The notes: a model not told the origin generated them from the letters alone. Positions 12,557 through 28,249 are shown, counted from the first letter of the stretch. The stretch is DNA of 64,000 nucleotides from Lingula anatina (GCF_001039355.2 NW_019773825.1:86987-150986); one strand, 5' to 3'. A program made the numbers and translations.

Positions 12557-15500
12557 GTGAGTATTTGTGGAGGAAATGTAAACTTGCAGATAGCTCACGA
12601 CCCGAGTCCTGATATATAGATTGTGTGACAAGTCGAGGATGTCTGTGAGATTACGTGCACTGATTTCTGCCCCACGTAACTCCCAGAGATATACAGGTTA
12701 AGGACATCCCACAGTAGGAAGTATCTTCCTGTTTGCAAACGGAAACATTTGCCATTTTATATATAAGTGTATGGCTACCAGGAAGATACATATGGCCCAT
12801 GTCTTATCTGTTGTTTGCCATTTTTACTTGTTTCCTGATTCAAACACGTGTTGCTGTAACAGCCATGCACCTTCTCAGCCTTGTATGTGTATCCTATCCG
12901 TACACAGGGAGAGAAAACAAAGTGCTGAATGAAAATAAAGTAGGTTTAAGTTGATAAGTTGAGGTAGAAATAGTTTTTGTCGTCTGTTGTGAGTCTGGGT
13001 GGAATAACCCAGTTTCACAATAAACTGTGTTGTTTTTGATTTCAGTATCTAAAATTTTCTTCATGTATGGGATTAACAATACCCTCCTTTCTGACAGTGT
13101 TACTGGTCCTATTTTACAGAGAACATGAAATTTTTAGTTCAGACCCATAGCTAGCAATTTCAAAGGGGGGAGGTGTCTTTTTCTGAAAAAGAAGACCTTT
13201 TACCATGAAACCTTTCTATACATTGTTCAATTTCTATCCAGATTGGACCTCTTCCTGGTTTATGGGCCTGTAGTTGGACATTTAATGGGCCTTTTTAATG
13301 ATTTTTAATATTGATTTTATAAAACCGTAGTCTGGTTGGTTCACAAGATAAGGGGATCCTCCTCGCAGACAGTTATACTTGTTCCATTTCACACAGAACA
13401 TGAGTTATTTCCTTGGTCATGTATATAGCTCCTTGTGTTAAGCCATATAGCACAATTGTGTCCCCTGTATTACATTGTTAATGCTATTCTCACCTGACCG
13501 GTGTCGGTTTCCTAAAGAAACACCACTCAGGGCCACAAGTATGTCTGAATCCATCTCAGTAGTGCAATTAATGGGCCCTACAAAGTTCAACATGAGAGTA
13601 TACCTGTAAGCCCTTGGAATAATACAAGTGCAATTAAAACCTTCCTGTGGGTCACTGACGTATCCATTTTGAGAGGCACCACCATAAAATTTGGTCCATA
13701 AAAGTGGGAGCAGATACGTACTGCTTGACGCAGACTGCGTGGAGATTTGCAGCATATTGTGTGAAGATGGATGAGGGTTTTGTGTCTTATTGTGCAGGCA
13801 ATATCCTGGATGGAGGAGGTACTTGAGTTGGTGGTTTTCAATGACTTGAAGCAGTCTTGTGTTTGTGACTGTCTCAAAATGCCTTCACTGAATATCATGT
13901 TAGGGAAAAATGAGCAAAAGTGGAGAGAGACTTTGCTTTGGAAATAATGGATCTTTGATTGCCCATTGAGGCAGACGGTGAAAATTTTTATTCTTGTTGA
14001 CACAAGGGGAGATAGGAGGCCAAGTATATCTCATACTTTCACTTTGTTTTTTGTGTTGCACAGTAAACAGTGTGAATGAGATTTAAATGGGTGTCAGCAA
14101 TTGCGTTATTATAACTTGTTCATTTGAGGTTTTATGTGTGTTGGAAATAGTGTTAATAAGGCATAAATTAGTGCTAACAATTTCATGGTGTTGTTATCTG
14201 ATCATATGGGGTGACAATCTGTGCCTCTCCGCCAAAACAAATCAAATGTCAACATTGAATGTGAACTGCTAGGGCTATGTAGGCCATTCCATGCTATTAT
14301 TAACTCACATTCACTTCAAGAAAAAGGAAAAAAAAGTAGTGCTGGATACAGGATTGAATCATAGAATGGGGACAGCAATAGCTCTCAACTCCTATTTGAA
14401 CTAAGTTGGTCTATATCAGGTTAGAAGTGGTGGTGGCACACACACACACTTCATTAAGGCAGAAGTTTAACCTCTGATGATGAACTGATAACCGGGCCCT
14501 TTGTCTCCAGTACGTGTACTGTTAAAGGAACAGTGACGGTGTCGGTGGACTTAATACTGAGGTGAGAGAGACCGTGAATTTCCATAAATTTTCCCCTATG
14601 GACATCCATGAATCTCCATTGTACTTAACACAGGGCTAAGCAAGGCCTTTAAAAGAAATTAGCTGTTCAAGCCAGTTGGGGGAAAGTGTTTTGTGGACAA
14701 TGGCAGGCAATTATCATGCATGCCATACACTTTGGTAAGATAATATTTGTTCTATATATATCTTACTTAAGCATGCAGTTCCCCTAGCTTTGTACACATT
14801 CCACTGTATTGGGGATAATCGACAGTCGCAGACTCCCAGCTTTGATTCACCTTGATTTGGAGCCTGTACACTGAGGTATCGGGGCTGGGCAGTGAACATT
14901 ATGGTATATGATTTGGCTAATTGGGCATTGAGATAAGCTAAGGTTATCCTTCAGATTAGAGTTTACTGATTACAATCAGCCAGTCTCAGTGTGTATGTGT
15001 GTGTCCAAGATGAGGAAACTGAAAGGGATGAAGGTGAGAAAAAGAAGCTCTATTTGCACAGGCTGAATTAAATTAGACTGAAGATATTCTGATGGAAATT
15101 CATTTGTGTAGTCTGTTGATAATGTTTTTGAATTTAAGATATTTTAAGTTTTAGCTAAGTTTTATAAGACTGAAGTAGTGTGCAGCACATGACAATAATT
15201 TGTTTATTTTATCATAAAATCTTTTTACTAGTATAGATTTTGAACCCCCATCTCTCTCTTCATCTCTCTCTCTCTGACACACACACATACACATGGGCGC
15301 ACACATACACACACGAACAAACTATGCTCAGAACATGCACAGTACATTTTACCAGTAATATGATGGGTGTTTACTTCATAGTTGACTTGTCATTTTGGGG
15401 TTACAAAGATGAATTGCCCTTTCAACTGCTGTTGCCTCATCCAGCTGTGTATTTCTAAAGCGATCCATTTTATGACAAATATCACCCTTGTTCATTGTAC

Positions 15501-16773
15501 CTTGTCTGTTTCAGCTTCCCCAGTTTCACAGCATAATATTGTCATGCAAAATGGACAACGCAACTGTGGTTTCCAAGATGACAATGTATTTCTCTCTCTG
15601 TGGTAACAAGCAGCTTCAGTTTCATCATTGTGCTATAAGTATACATAAATATACAGTCTAATGTCTGATGAGGGATTGCTGGCTTCTTTGAAATTATGTT
15701 GGATTGTTGCTCATTTGATGAACATCAATTTCTCTTCATAATATTGTTGTATAGAATAGACTAAACACTACGGATGTTCAGTTGACAACATCATCTACAA
15801 TATATACATCATTGGTACACAGTGTAATTTTGTATTGCATTTTGGGAGCCACAGACATTAGAGGGTAGTAACAAACAGCTTCAGTTTCACAGAGTAAGGT
15901 ATGAAGTTGAGGTAAAGTTGTGCTGGAATGTAAAACTCCATTATGACACTTCAGACAGTAAATAACACAATTGAGAATGACATAAGGAAGGCAATGATGT
16001 CTATTCATCAGCAGGTCAGATAAGAGAGGCAAGTTTATTGTTTTGTGTGCATCTTTGGTCATGAGTCTGACATTAAATGTGTATTCACAGGTGGACAGAT
16101 TAAGACTGCAAGTGGTCTACTGTATTTGTTATAAAGACTGGAGGCAGAGGAACGAGTAACATGATGTTATGCTTTAGGTGATGAAGGCTATGTAACCCCC
16201 CCCCCCCTGCCCCAGTAGTCTGTAGTCTGACCATTTAATTGTGATTTAGACTCCATGCTTTCAATCTTTAAAAAGTTTAAATGTAAACAAGACACAACTA
16301 TGAAAACTAGTTTATTTAACTATAACAGTCTCAAAACAGCATCTGGACTCTCTTCCTCAGTCAGGAAAGCTGAAATTGTATACTTTAACTACTACATTGG
16401 TACCTGCTCACAGAGAGGGTGGATTTCTCTGACCCAGAATGACTCCGCAGCCAGTCCTGCAGAATTCTGGGTAGACGTGGGGTAGGGTTGGTGTGTGTAC
16501 TTTGGTCACTGGTTATGGGTCATTTGATAATAGTTATGTTTTCTCCCTTTTTTTTTTTTTTTTTCGTTTTTTGGACTTGTCAGGGTCCTTTTAAATGTTT
16601 GAAATGTGTGGATTGTTCAGTTAATTGAATTAATGAGGTTAAAGATTATGGACGTCAGGTCAGATTAATTGCTTTGGTCTAATGACTTGTATTTTAACTT
16701 TTTTTTTAACCAATGTAAAAAGTTTTGCAAACTTGGTTTAAGTCAAATTTTTAACCTGCCACTTTTTTATTTT

Positions 16774-16832
<59 letters not shown>

Positions 16833-18199
16833 TTTTTGTAAAAAGTTTGGCAAAGCTTGAACTATTTGCTTAAGTCAAACTTTTAACCTGCCACCCTTAA
16901 CACAGGGAGTGGCCACCCGTACCCCATTACAGCTTCTTTAAGTTCTATCTGGAAAGATACAAAAGGGGAAAAATATAACATTTCATTTTAAACAGTTTAT
17001 GATTACCCTTGATCACCTGTCATTTTCCAATAATTAGAGTGTTCAATGCACTTCATTATATGTTGACGTGTCTTTGATTGTGGATGGAATATTAAGATTT
17101 GAGAAGAAACAGTGATTTAAATAGTCATATCTGTGAAGATTAATGCTCTTAGGGCATTGCCAGTGATACATCAAATATTTAGGCTAGGTAGTTAGCCATG
17201 AAACAGACAAGGTGGTCTGGGGGGAAGGACCCTTATTTTGCTATCATTTTACTTTTTTCAGTCTTTTTTTCCTGAAATAATTTGAGCCAAAAGACAAGAT
17301 AGATATTATATTCAACTATTCCAGCCTTTGATATAGTCTTTATCTTTCATAAAAGGACATTAATCTTGTAGGGGAAGAGGTTGGTCTTTTGGGGCATATT
17401 TCACAATTCAGGAGGATAGAATGGCACAGGAGCTGTTCAAGTAGATGTGAGAACTCGTGCCTTTTCACCCAGTTTGACGTATAAACCCTAGTTTGGTTGT
17501 GGAATGGAGTTTAAAAGCATTCAAAGTCTATGTGGGCCTGGGTTTTGTGTGATGTGGCAGCGGGTAGCTGTACAACATGCTCCTGCTCACCCTCTGTGTG
17601 TTACATTGTCAAAAGTGTGTACAGATTCTTGAGAAAAAACCAAGATAATAAGTTATGTCATATGTGGGATTGGAGAAGTAGAATGATTCAATTAATTAGA
17701 AATATTCAACCAATCCTCGACTGAAGTGATTTACAAAACAAGAACATTTGTGGTTAATACTACGGAAATAGACTTTCCATAGAAGACAAAATGCTTTGCC
17801 ACCGTGACTGTGTCTAGTTTAGAGTTGAATATTACACACATTATTTTAACTGAAATTCCATTGATTTCACATATTTTTTTCTATTTTTCATAGTATGTCA
17901 GCCAATGTATTTCTAAGCATTTTTTCTATTTTTCATGGTATGTCAGACAATATATATCTAAGCATTTTGATTTCTGTAATGTTGGTATCCCTGTCAGTCC
18001 ATTTTGACACACAGACATTTCCTTTAACTCCCTGTCTTTTTGTCTCTATATTTTAATACACAGCAACTTTTTACAAGGAACAGGTAAATGAGGTGATGGA
18101 GAGAGAGACAGAGGACATTTGTCCATTGTGAATACTTAACCTTTGACCATGAGGCATACTCAGATAGGGTCTAAATTTTATTGAATATTTTTTTTACAG
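12557..18199. other. Probable intron, no further gene seen
   Basis: AT-rich sequence with CA/CT microsatellites (about 15245-15315), a C run near 16198, an ATTT repeat (about 16766-16806) and a two-unit tandem repeat (17875-17964). Minus-strand open frames of up to 138 codons near 13600-14000 show no recognisable domain. Confidence 0.45.
17875..17964. repeat. Two-unit 45-bp tandem repeat
   Basis: Two 45-bp units (17875-17919 and 17920-17964) share TTTTTTCTATTTTTCAT, GTATGTCAG and TCTAAGCA with a few substitutions. No function inferred. Confidence 0.8.
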
Positions 18200-18296
18200 A
18201 CAGGAGAAGATACATCAGATAAAGACCGGTTTTCAGCATCAGAACAAGGGTTATGAGAACAGCACAGAAGGATCACAGACAAGTGGAAAATCACAG
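18200..18296 (+). CDS. Candidate internal exon joined in phase to 12303-12556
   Basis: A T-run plus ACAG precedes 18200 and GTAAGTG follows 18296. Its length (97 nt) equals one base plus 32 codons. The first base completes the codon left open by the 12556 donor, and the remaining frame is open (QEKIHQIKTGFQHQ...TSGKSQ). The polar Q/K/S-rich peptide is not recognised. Agreement of phase across a 5.6-kb intron raises confidence that both exons are real. Confidence 0.4.
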
Positions 18297-21200
18297 GTAA
18301 GTGATTTAGTGCAGGTATCATTATGTGATTTTCTTGTGGTTATTTGACATAACTTGTAGTTCAGTTTCTACAGAAAATTTGGGCTATTGTATTGAGAACT
18401 GTAATTGTGTCTGCCTGTGTGTTTTTAAACTATTGAAGTGTATTTTTGCGAAAATTTTTAAGGTTTTTTTTTTTTTCAAAAGAACTTAATTGTCAGCAGT
18501 ACACACGCACTTGAGAATGTTTGATATTAATATTGGGGGGGGGGGGGGGGGGAGAGAGAAAGAGGTTATGTTATATCTTTGGTGGGATGATAATTGACAA
18601 TTGACATTTCCCAAGTGATATCATAACTCATATCATTGTGAAAACGTGACAAACCAAAGCAGGAAGGGTAAAGGACGGACAGTTGCTTCCTCCAAGAATT
18701 GTTTTGAGGGGATTGGTACTGTCTGGGTTGGGTTTTCTGGAATTATGAAGAGTGATTGGGTTATTCAGAATAATGTTACCATCAAGGTATTAAATTCAGC
18801 AGATATTGAATTCACTTTTGGATCAGATCATTAAGGTCTAAGTTGTTGTATAAGCTGAGATTTTCGCAGCCTTTTGTGGGCGTCAACCATGAGAAATTGT
18901 GTGTGTCAACCTTTGACTTACAGTCTCCTCAGTTAACTTTGGTTTGCACACTTTCCTAATCAGCAGTTTGGCCAATTTGAGTTGTGTGAGACTCTTTATT
19001 TAGGAGAGAAAGTCAAACAGAGTTGCATATTAAATACACATTCTTCTCTTTAAATGACTTGGCAGTCATTATAAACAGACGGAGGACTCTTGAACTCCAT
19101 TTGTGGAATACTTCTCGCTTTGTTATACCGTTCTGTGCAAATTGATTCTGTTGAGTTCTCACTGCCTAATGATAACGTGAGGGTGAGATTTCGCAGTCTT
19201 ACCATAATTTGGCAAACTCTCATAGGACTGAATATTTGTGTAAACTTATGAGTTGCACTTTCTTTTGTGTTTAAAATTTGATAAACGTGCGTGAAATCAG
19301 ACAAATGAACCTTGTGCAGTAAAGACCCCCAGTACCTATTGTTTGATGAATGGTCTTTCTTAAAGTATTCCTTGAGTGGGATTGTTCAGGATGAGTGATT
19401 AATGCTTCCTGAGACTTTCAATATACTTTTATGACTTTATAGCCCATAAAATAAAACAATTGTAATTTCATTTTCATTTTATTAAATTTGCAGACAAGAT
19501 AAAGCTCAGTTGACTATTTATTTGTGTCGTGAGTAAACTTGAATAATGAATTCCTATACATAATGTATGGCAGCATAAATTTCCCCCCATAGATCAGAAA
19601 GCGAAAGGGCCCACTTTTTATGACATTTCATCCCCCTGCACATATTTGACTCCCGGGGCCTTGCAAACTGAAGGATTATTCCTGCTTTTATCTATTTCCC
19701 TGATACTCTTGATGAGACAGTTTAATCCGCTCCAGAATTCATAACTTGTATCATTATCGGGAATGTTTGATCAGGAGGTCATGTATGTGACTTGGTATGT
19801 GGGCACGGAGTGACTCCAGGATGAATCTTCCGATGAGCTTTCACTTGCTGAGTATTGTTTATGTTGCAGTGGATTAATAGATACTGTTTGGTAGATTAGT
19901 GAAGTTTTGGCTTCTGTGGGTGTGGTTTTATGCCAAGTGACAAGAGGACTTTGCTGTTGATTTGAGGATTTTTGTAGCCACGGGAGAGAGACCAGGGGCA
20001 GCTAACAGAATGTTAAATTTGCTTTCTACAAAAAGTAATTTAGTCGACATGACTTGTAAGTCTGTTGGCCCTACTGATCCCCGTTTCCAGGCAAGCCATA
20101 TCATGTTGATTTACAAGAAACTCATTCCTTCAGATTTGTTACTACATGTTATGCATTTTTTGTACCAAAGATTGTTGACCTTAGTTGATTACAAGTTATA
20201 AGTTTGTACGGGAGTTGATAAGGACCTGCTTTTTAATTAACCTCTGTATTTTATTGCTATTTTCATAGGTTATGTTGTAAGAAGATAACCTGAGGCTTGT
20301 TTGCTTATCCGTCTGCGTGCAGAATGCGACATATCTCTATTCTTAAATATTAAGGTAAGATTTACTGTACCAGTCATCGCAGAACAGTGTTTGCACTGCT
20401 AGCTTCACATTCTTATGAGATATGCCACATAAAATTGAACAAATGCATTTTCTTTGAAAATAATAAAAATATTCAGTCTTGCAGTAGTTTTAAATATTAT
20501 TAAGGACATATTGCCAAATTACACCATGGTCTACCCTCATTGTGGGGAAATTTGAATTTGATCCAAATTTATTGTGACATAAAGCAGCGAAATTTGTTGT
20601 TCCCCAGCCACTGTTTATTTGTTCGCACCATTCACTGCTAGTGTTTTTCAACACGTAGTAAAAAAAAAAAAGATGTGGTTGAAACAAAAGTAATCTGAGG
20701 AAACCTTTTGCATGACACTATAACCATTAATGGTTCCAGTATCATAGACATTAACTGACCAGGGGAGGGGGACAGTAATATAATTAATTGTTTTTAAAGT
20801 GATTTTGAAAAAAATAGTAAGTTACAGATGTTTATTTCATGAAAAGTCACACTTCTTAAGAAGTCTTTTGTGATTCCTGTTCTTTTTATAAATATAATAA
20901 TGTATTAATATTTATGTTGGGTATAATGTAAAGGTAGTCTTTTCACCTGGCAATGATTTGAGGGTTTATAAAAGTTATACAAGAGGAAAAGGGGGGAGTC
21001 ATGTAAAGGCCACCTCTTATAGACCATAGTTAAGATTCAATAGTTAATAGTCTGCAAATAAGAGAACATACAAGATACTTTACTTCCCTACATTATTGTC
21101 AAATAGTTGAGGACCAATGTAATGGAGTAAACAGTTGACTAATACCAGATTAAGCATGCGATGCGCTATAAAAGTGAAAGCATTACTTGGAAAATGAGTA

Positions 21201-24200
21201 AGAATTCTTGTCGTGCATTTGGAATTGTCATACGCTTAGGTTTTCCCCAGGTCATCTTTCAACAGTAGTCACAGTATCTGCTCATTTATTAAATAAAAAC
21301 TGATTTATGGTCATTTCTCCAACCTCAACCAAGTAGCTATGGTGTGCAGAGCTGTTACTTGTTTTAGGAATCCAGAAAAACATGTCTATTTCTCTCTCTC
21401 CGTTGTTCTGAAGTTTGTCACTGACTTTTGAAATCTCTCCTGTATAGAGATTTTGCAATGTGTGTGATTTGTTTGTTATAGGGCACACTTCCAGATTCCA
21501 TTTGACGAAGACTTCAGGGGTGACGTCATCGGCAACTGAGCAGGTCTGTCAACTGGCTGGATTAGAGGGTGTAAAGATGGAGCCGTAATGGTGTGGAATT
21601 CAATCCTCACATTCACCATGTTAGAAGAAGTTGAGTAAATGTTGGAATGATGATGTGTACCAGCCCTGTGTATGTGCGAGATCTACGACCTTAATCCCTG
21701 TGTTCACCTGTGGCTTTTTAGGTAGGTTTACAAGAAATGACTGTCATGTTTGTGAATATTTGGTCACAACAACCCAAAAGCCTCCGAGTGAGATTTTGTT
21801 GGGTTAGATAGTGATCTTTTTCCCCTAACAGGGGGCAATTTTAGAAGCAAACTTGTCACTACAGCTAAGCTGTATTAGCAAAGCTTACAAATGCCAAGCA
21901 GTATTTCCAAAGTCTTCAGTCTCCATTTGGAATAAACAGCTGTAATTGTGGAGTTGAAAAAATGTGTTTGAATGGTTTGAGGGTCACCAACAGAGCTTTC
22001 ATGTGTTCATTTAGACAGAAAGAAATGTCCCTCTGTTTTTTTCCCCCTTGTTAAGAGGACTCTGTGCTGGACTTAGGGCAATTTGATGACAGTGCAAAGA
22101 ATGATGTTTGTTCAGTTGGGAACGAGTCCGAAGGCAGTGTAAATTTATGCCTTTTCCAACCTTGTTACAGACAAGAGTGTGTGTGAAGGGGATCATAGAT
22201 TGGCAAATTTGTCACGTCAGGGTGCCTAAGCCGTGGAGGGGTGTGACACTGACTTTAAGGTGTGACAACAATCTGGAGAGCATTTTACACACGTTGCAGA
22301 ACCTAGAATAACCTTGTACAGGGCGTATGGTGCCAGTGCCTTATGCTAAGCTGGAGGGAAAAAAGACACGTTAGTATTGAAAGCATTTTAGACTTTCGAA
22401 CTTTAGAAATTGGTTACATTTCTGAAAGTATTTGCAGGGCAGGTCCCACCCTGTGTTTTGGTATGGTACACAAGCAGTAAGGTTTTCAATGTAAAACAAA
22501 GTATAGTTGTATCAGTCGGTATTTTAAGTTTCCTGAAATTAGCTGGCAGAGTTAACTTATCTTACATTACCCCTACTCGGTGGTAGATTAAGTCACATGC
22601 ACTAGTGATAACAAAAAAAATTGTTAATCTTCATGCTTGACATTCCAACTGGTTGGAATATATAGTAGTGGGAGTTTGTGTAGTCTTCAAAAATAGCAGC
22701 AAATATTTTCCGTACGCTTGAGCTGTTTTGGGAGCATTTAAATGTCAATGTGGAAAGAAAGTTAAAGCTGTAATTATTTGACCATCATTAGGTGAGGTTG
22801 TAAGGGGGTATTGTGCGCAACTTAACTTGCGGCATTATGGGAAACGCCGTTTGTGTCCGACCAGTGCCTAGAATAATAATATCAGGTAAATATTGTCTTG
22901 TGCAAATAGCAAGCGTTTTCCCACCCGTGTCTCAATACAGCAAATTTAGGAAGAATGTGTGTGGAGTAAATGCAAACATTTAAGGGGACTTCCTTATGCT
23001 TTCTTTAATAATTCTTAGGTCCTCAAAACAGTAGACACAGCAGAGGGGTGGGGGAGAGTGTGTTGAGGCCTCTTGGTTACCCTAATGCGTGAATGTGGAC
23101 ACAGAAAAATGAGAGCACTTGCCGAAGTGTGGTCTTTTGGGTGTTACATATTTATACGGAGTTCCATTAACTTAGCATTGCTGACACCTTGCACACTGGC
23201 AGTGCCTGATAACTGTTTGTTTCCCTTTCCAATCATTACATTGCTGTTGTATCAACCTGGGCACTAGACACATGTTCAAGATGACAATAAGAGTCAACAC
23301 ACAGGTAGGACTGTATGTGGGTCGCTTAAAAAAGATGAAACGGGGCCCTTTTGGGATGACATCTTTAATCTGAAGAACTATGTCACTCAGGAGTTGAAGT
23401 TGATGGGCAAACTGCCAAGTTGATCACCTTCAATTTTTATCATTTTTTTATTTGAATAGGGTTAATTGGAATGAGTAGAAAGGTTTAATAATTTTAATTA
23501 GTTGTCTGTGTTTAATCATAATTGGCAGTTCTGTTTGTATTATATGCAGAGATCTGTGATTAACAGGGAGGATATATAGTTCTTTTAAGTGCTGATTTAC
23601 ACTTCAAATAAATCAATTCTGTGATGCTAGAAAGATTACAGTTGTGATAGATGTTGAATTGTAGGTTTGATTAAAGAAATTAATTTGCTGTCAAAGTTCT
23701 CGTGTCCGTAGAGAACATTGGTGTTATTTTCTATTATTAACATATTGTCACAGCATACAAAGCCCAGATTAAGCCACCATGTTGACAGAAAACTTATTCT
23801 CCATTGTACTTTAGAGTGTGTGATCAAGATTTTAGATAATACCTTGACAACACTGTTATGTAATTGCCAATGAAATTGAATATATTTCCTCGCAGTTATT
23901 TCATTTGATTCCCTTTTTTAGGATAGGATAGGGTCGCCACTAGAATTTGGACATGCTAAATAAACACACAATAAAAAACTTAATGTGTAAAGTTTAATCA
24001 CTTTGGATGTAGGGTGCATTTCTGAAATGGATTTGTAACCGTTTGCTTTATATCCATGACAGCTTGGCCTACGTAACTGTTTTATGACTTGAGCGTTATT
24101 AGTCTTTCTTGAAGTGGCAGCAATAATGGATTAATATCAAATGCAATAACTTATAAGACGTGTACCCCTTATCACAAAAGCTACACACCTTGTGTGTGTC

Positions 24201-27200
24201 CAATGAGGGAAGGCCTACGGAGCAAGGTGTACGCGGAGCAGGATCTTGTATGCAGCCAGGTAACATATTTCAGGATTAGGAAGTTTTGTGACTAGGGTAT
24301 GGGGGGATTAATATACAAAAGGACTATAGACCCAGGGTTGGACTTGACTTTGAAACTGAAAGTGGTTATCCACTTCATTTGAGGAGAAATCTGCAGTTGT
24401 CCACTGAAATAGAGGGAAATTTTGGTCTGAAAACTTTCATCAATTTTCGCTTGACAGGAGACGAGCACATTTCATGAGTGGACTACTAATTTATCTGGGA
24501 TAAGAACACACTAGGAACCAACTTTTAGTCTGAAGGTCTCTTGTGACTCTGGCCCAAAATCTGTCATGTTGCATAGTATAAGAGGAGTAGAAGGTAATTT
24601 TGGTGTCTAGAAATCTTAAGATGTCTTCAGATTCAGATGTGCACCCTTCATGTTTATCTAAAGTGTGTGGGGGTGAAAGGATCATGATCAGGAGGAGTAG
24701 AGATAGTAAGTTTATGAAGATTATTACACATCCAGAGATAATCTACCCTCTCAGAAGGATGCAAGCATTATAGCCATAGTCATAATAATTATACACAAAT
24801 TGATTGCTTGACCTTGCTGTGGACCAAACTTAAGTCTGGAGTATTGGCAGTGTACATTGAATTAATGGTATGATGTTAGATGTGGTTGCGCAGATTGATT
24901 GCTTTACCATGCTGTGAACCCAGCCAGGTATATTACTATCAGCCTTTACTTAACACTTGCAACTGATTTGAGAGTAGTTCAAGAAAGGTGGGAATGAAAG
25001 GACAATTTGTATAATTCACCTTTAAGTATGAGAGGACCCAGGGCACTTAGAACCATTAACAGGAGTTACAGTGTAAGTGGGGTCCGGGAAGGAGTTCGTC
25101 AAAACATGTGGATAATTTCTATAGGTTACTGTTGACTCTTTTTTATCGGCGATTTTCCATGATAGAATCCTACTTATTTCTGTCACATTTGGCACACATT
25201 AGGAGGACAGAGTAAATGTTGGGTAAATAGGCCCTTGAACTGCAAATAGGGAGCCTCCAAGGGGAATAGTTTGCAAACCCTGCGATGCTGTCTCGGACGA
25301 AAATGCTTGGATTACTTATTCCATTAGGCTGTCTGCATCACCCCGTTCACTTGCCTTATTACTCTTAGTCAAACGTTTGCCATTGGATTTCTTTGTGATA
25401 AGGTAGAATAATATTTTATTAGTGATAAGGCAGAGCCTACTGCATGCAGGGCTGGGGTAAAGACAGGTAATTTATATGTTTGAAGTCTGGGGTTGCTAGC
25501 AGTTAAGTGGGAGGTGACAGGTATGTCCCTAAAAAGACAAGTGCTGATCACTGACCTGTGTTCTTGGCCGTTTGGTGTGAAGTGAGGTGATGTGGGTGAC
25601 TGTCAGACCGCTGTCTTGTGGGACTGGATCTTGGGATTTCAAATGGGAAAATTGCATTATTTTATCCTTATTATGCATATCATTTTATTTATTTACACAT
25701 TTATTTTATCTGAAAGTTATCATAATTCAGTCATTAATTTTGTCAATGATCCACTTGATAAATGTCAGTGGTTGAACTTGATGTGGTTTAAGGCAGTTCA
25801 GAATTATTAATTTGAATGTTTTATTCAGGGTTGAATATTGTATTTAAAGGAGTTTTATTTAAAAGAAATATGATGTAAGGCCATTTGAAAATTATTGATC
25901 TGCATATTTTGATTGCTTTTGGATATTGCATTAACAAGTGACATGTCCTTTGACTTGCCAAGGAAAAGCTTTGTAATTACATAAGTTATTTAGTGCAAAT
26001 GGGACCACGAGAAGGAGTAGAATATTAGAAATACATTCTGTTTATATTTGGGGCTTTCACATAATAAAAATATATGGACAAGGTTTTTTTTTCTGTTGAA
26101 AATTAAGGCGGGGCTCTCACATTATAGAAACATACGAGCCATTATCGGTATTTAATTTTGCTGTGGTCCTCTGACCTCGTAAAAAATATTATTGAACTTT
26201 CCTTTCTAAATACTTTTATGATCAGCTGCCTACCTATGAAGTGTTCATGTAAACAAACACACAAAATATAAAGGCATACAGAATCAGAATATTTGTGGTT
26301 TCAACTACCTATTTCTATGCAGTTTTGATTCCCATTTCTTTTTACGTAACTTTTTCCCCCCCAAGAAAATTGCGAAAAAATCTCAGCAGACTCCAGACTG
26401 TATCTTATCAGAAAGATCGTTGTTACTTTGATCAGTGCAAGCAACTAATACAGTCCAGTTACTGAAGCAGAGCGAAATAATCTATTGTCTTCTCATTATG
26501 ATGTAATGAAAGCCCACACAGGACGATGAAAGAAGTTTTAAAAGGGAGATTTACTGGCGCTTTAGTGTCGGTACCCAGCAAATGCCATAAAATAAATTGA
26601 TCACTGATTGTTATTGCAGGGAGTTTACTTTAGAAGTTAAATGTAAGTCCTTCTCTGCCTTGAAAGGTTATAATTTTTAGGTCACCTTGCGTAATTTTGA
26701 CCTAACACAGACCTGCTTTCACGTTTTAATCCTCTATTTTTTGTTCAGATATCTAGAAGGTGTTGCAAATTTTCCAGAATTTTTTCTGCATAGCTAAGCA
26801 CCTCAGTTACATCAAAAAATAGTATTGCTAAGAACAGATATTGTTGACCTTGTTGGAATTACAAACGTGAAAAACGTGTACAGGAGAAGAAGATGAAGAA
26901 AAGAAACATTTATCTTTTTTTATACATCACCTTGTTTTGATTTACTCTGTCACACTCGCTTTACCATATTGTTTGCTTTATCAAAAGAATTGAATTTATG
27001 GGACATTTACTCCTCCTCAACCGGTGTCAGTGATGCGCTTACTATCACCCCCAGGGGACTAAAGTGTGCGAGGGAGGCAGAGATCGGGTGAATAATTAGG
27101 ATTGAGTGGCACTTGGATCCCATTATTTGCTTTGCTGGGGTTTGGGGTCCCTTTGTTGTGGGGAATTTAACACTGAAAAGCATCACCTTTACGTCTTTGC

Positions 27201-28249
27201 ACATTCATTACTTACGTTGACAAATAGAAGTAAAAGATGTTAAAGAAAAGAAAAAAGTTGCAATATTTGATACTTGAGGAATGCCACTGCCTGAGATTGT
27301 TACTATCCAAAGCTGTCATCTAGTGGGGGTGGAACCCTCTTTCCAATGAGCCTCTTGGGGGCTTTCTTGTTGGACTTTGCCAAATTGTCCACGGGGATGT
27401 TATTGCCCCCAAATGAGCATTTCACCTGACTATTTTGTAATTTTTGTCAAAAGAATCTGCAAATGGGTCTTTTTCTGTTCTCTCCCAGGTTAGTTTATGC
27501 TCCAATGATGTCTGCCTTTTATCCTTTTTGTGCACTGTGTGTAATGTCTTCATTTTCAATTGCTCTGCTCAAGTGAGTTTATAACAATTAGGTTAAGAAA
27601 TGACAAAAAGGGTTTAAAAAATGCCAGAAAGAAAAATAGTTGTCTCTCTTTTATATGACTCTCAGAGATACACGTAATTTGTCAGGCAGACTCTGTAAGT
27701 GCTCTTTTCTACATTATTGTGTGATTTTTACAGCCTTTTGTTAAGATTGAGTTATATATTATGAGACTAGCCTAGGTAAATCGGTTTGGGTTTATTTTAT
27801 TTACAACTTCAGCATTTGTGACCCCTGATAATAGTGAAAAGTTTGAAAGTCTTAGCTATCAGAGAAATGAAGGCTCTTGGTAACAGAGAGAGAGATTAGT
27901 CAACCAAAGTTTATCGGAGGACTCTTTTTAATCTGGACACCCCTTTGCTTAACCAATAGCTTATCAGGCGAATAATTGAGCTGATTTGATATGTTTGTAC
28001 ATTTGCAGGGCAATAAATTTTGTCGGGTGATGTGAAGGCATGGGTCTTTTGTTTCCATTGCCACGATTGTAGAGTAAGGGGAAAAGGTTGCTACTGAACT
28101 GCATACTAGAGGTAAAAGGGGCCTGGTAAAAGTTGGCAGTTTTGTCTAATTAACTCCAAATTGATTTCGGCTTGACTGTGCTGGTGTTAATACCGCGAAC
28201 TAGCCCTTGCAATTATAAGACAAAAGTTTCATGATTCGTCTCTTTTAAG
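18297..28249. other. Probable intron or intergenic, no gene seen
   Basis: About 10 kb of AT-rich sequence with a G-run (about 18534-18552). Splice-like pairs occur, for example around 20322-20353, but bracket only very short stretches. No RNA gene or mobile element recognised. Confidence 0.45.

Noticed and set aside
13587-14003. 138-codon minus-strand open frame, possible transposon remnant
   Set aside because: No motif of reverse transcriptase, transposase or another family was identified.
24800-24930. Short imperfect repeat GATTGCTT-ACC-TGCTGTG at 24802 and 24897
   Set aside because: Too short and isolated to call an element.
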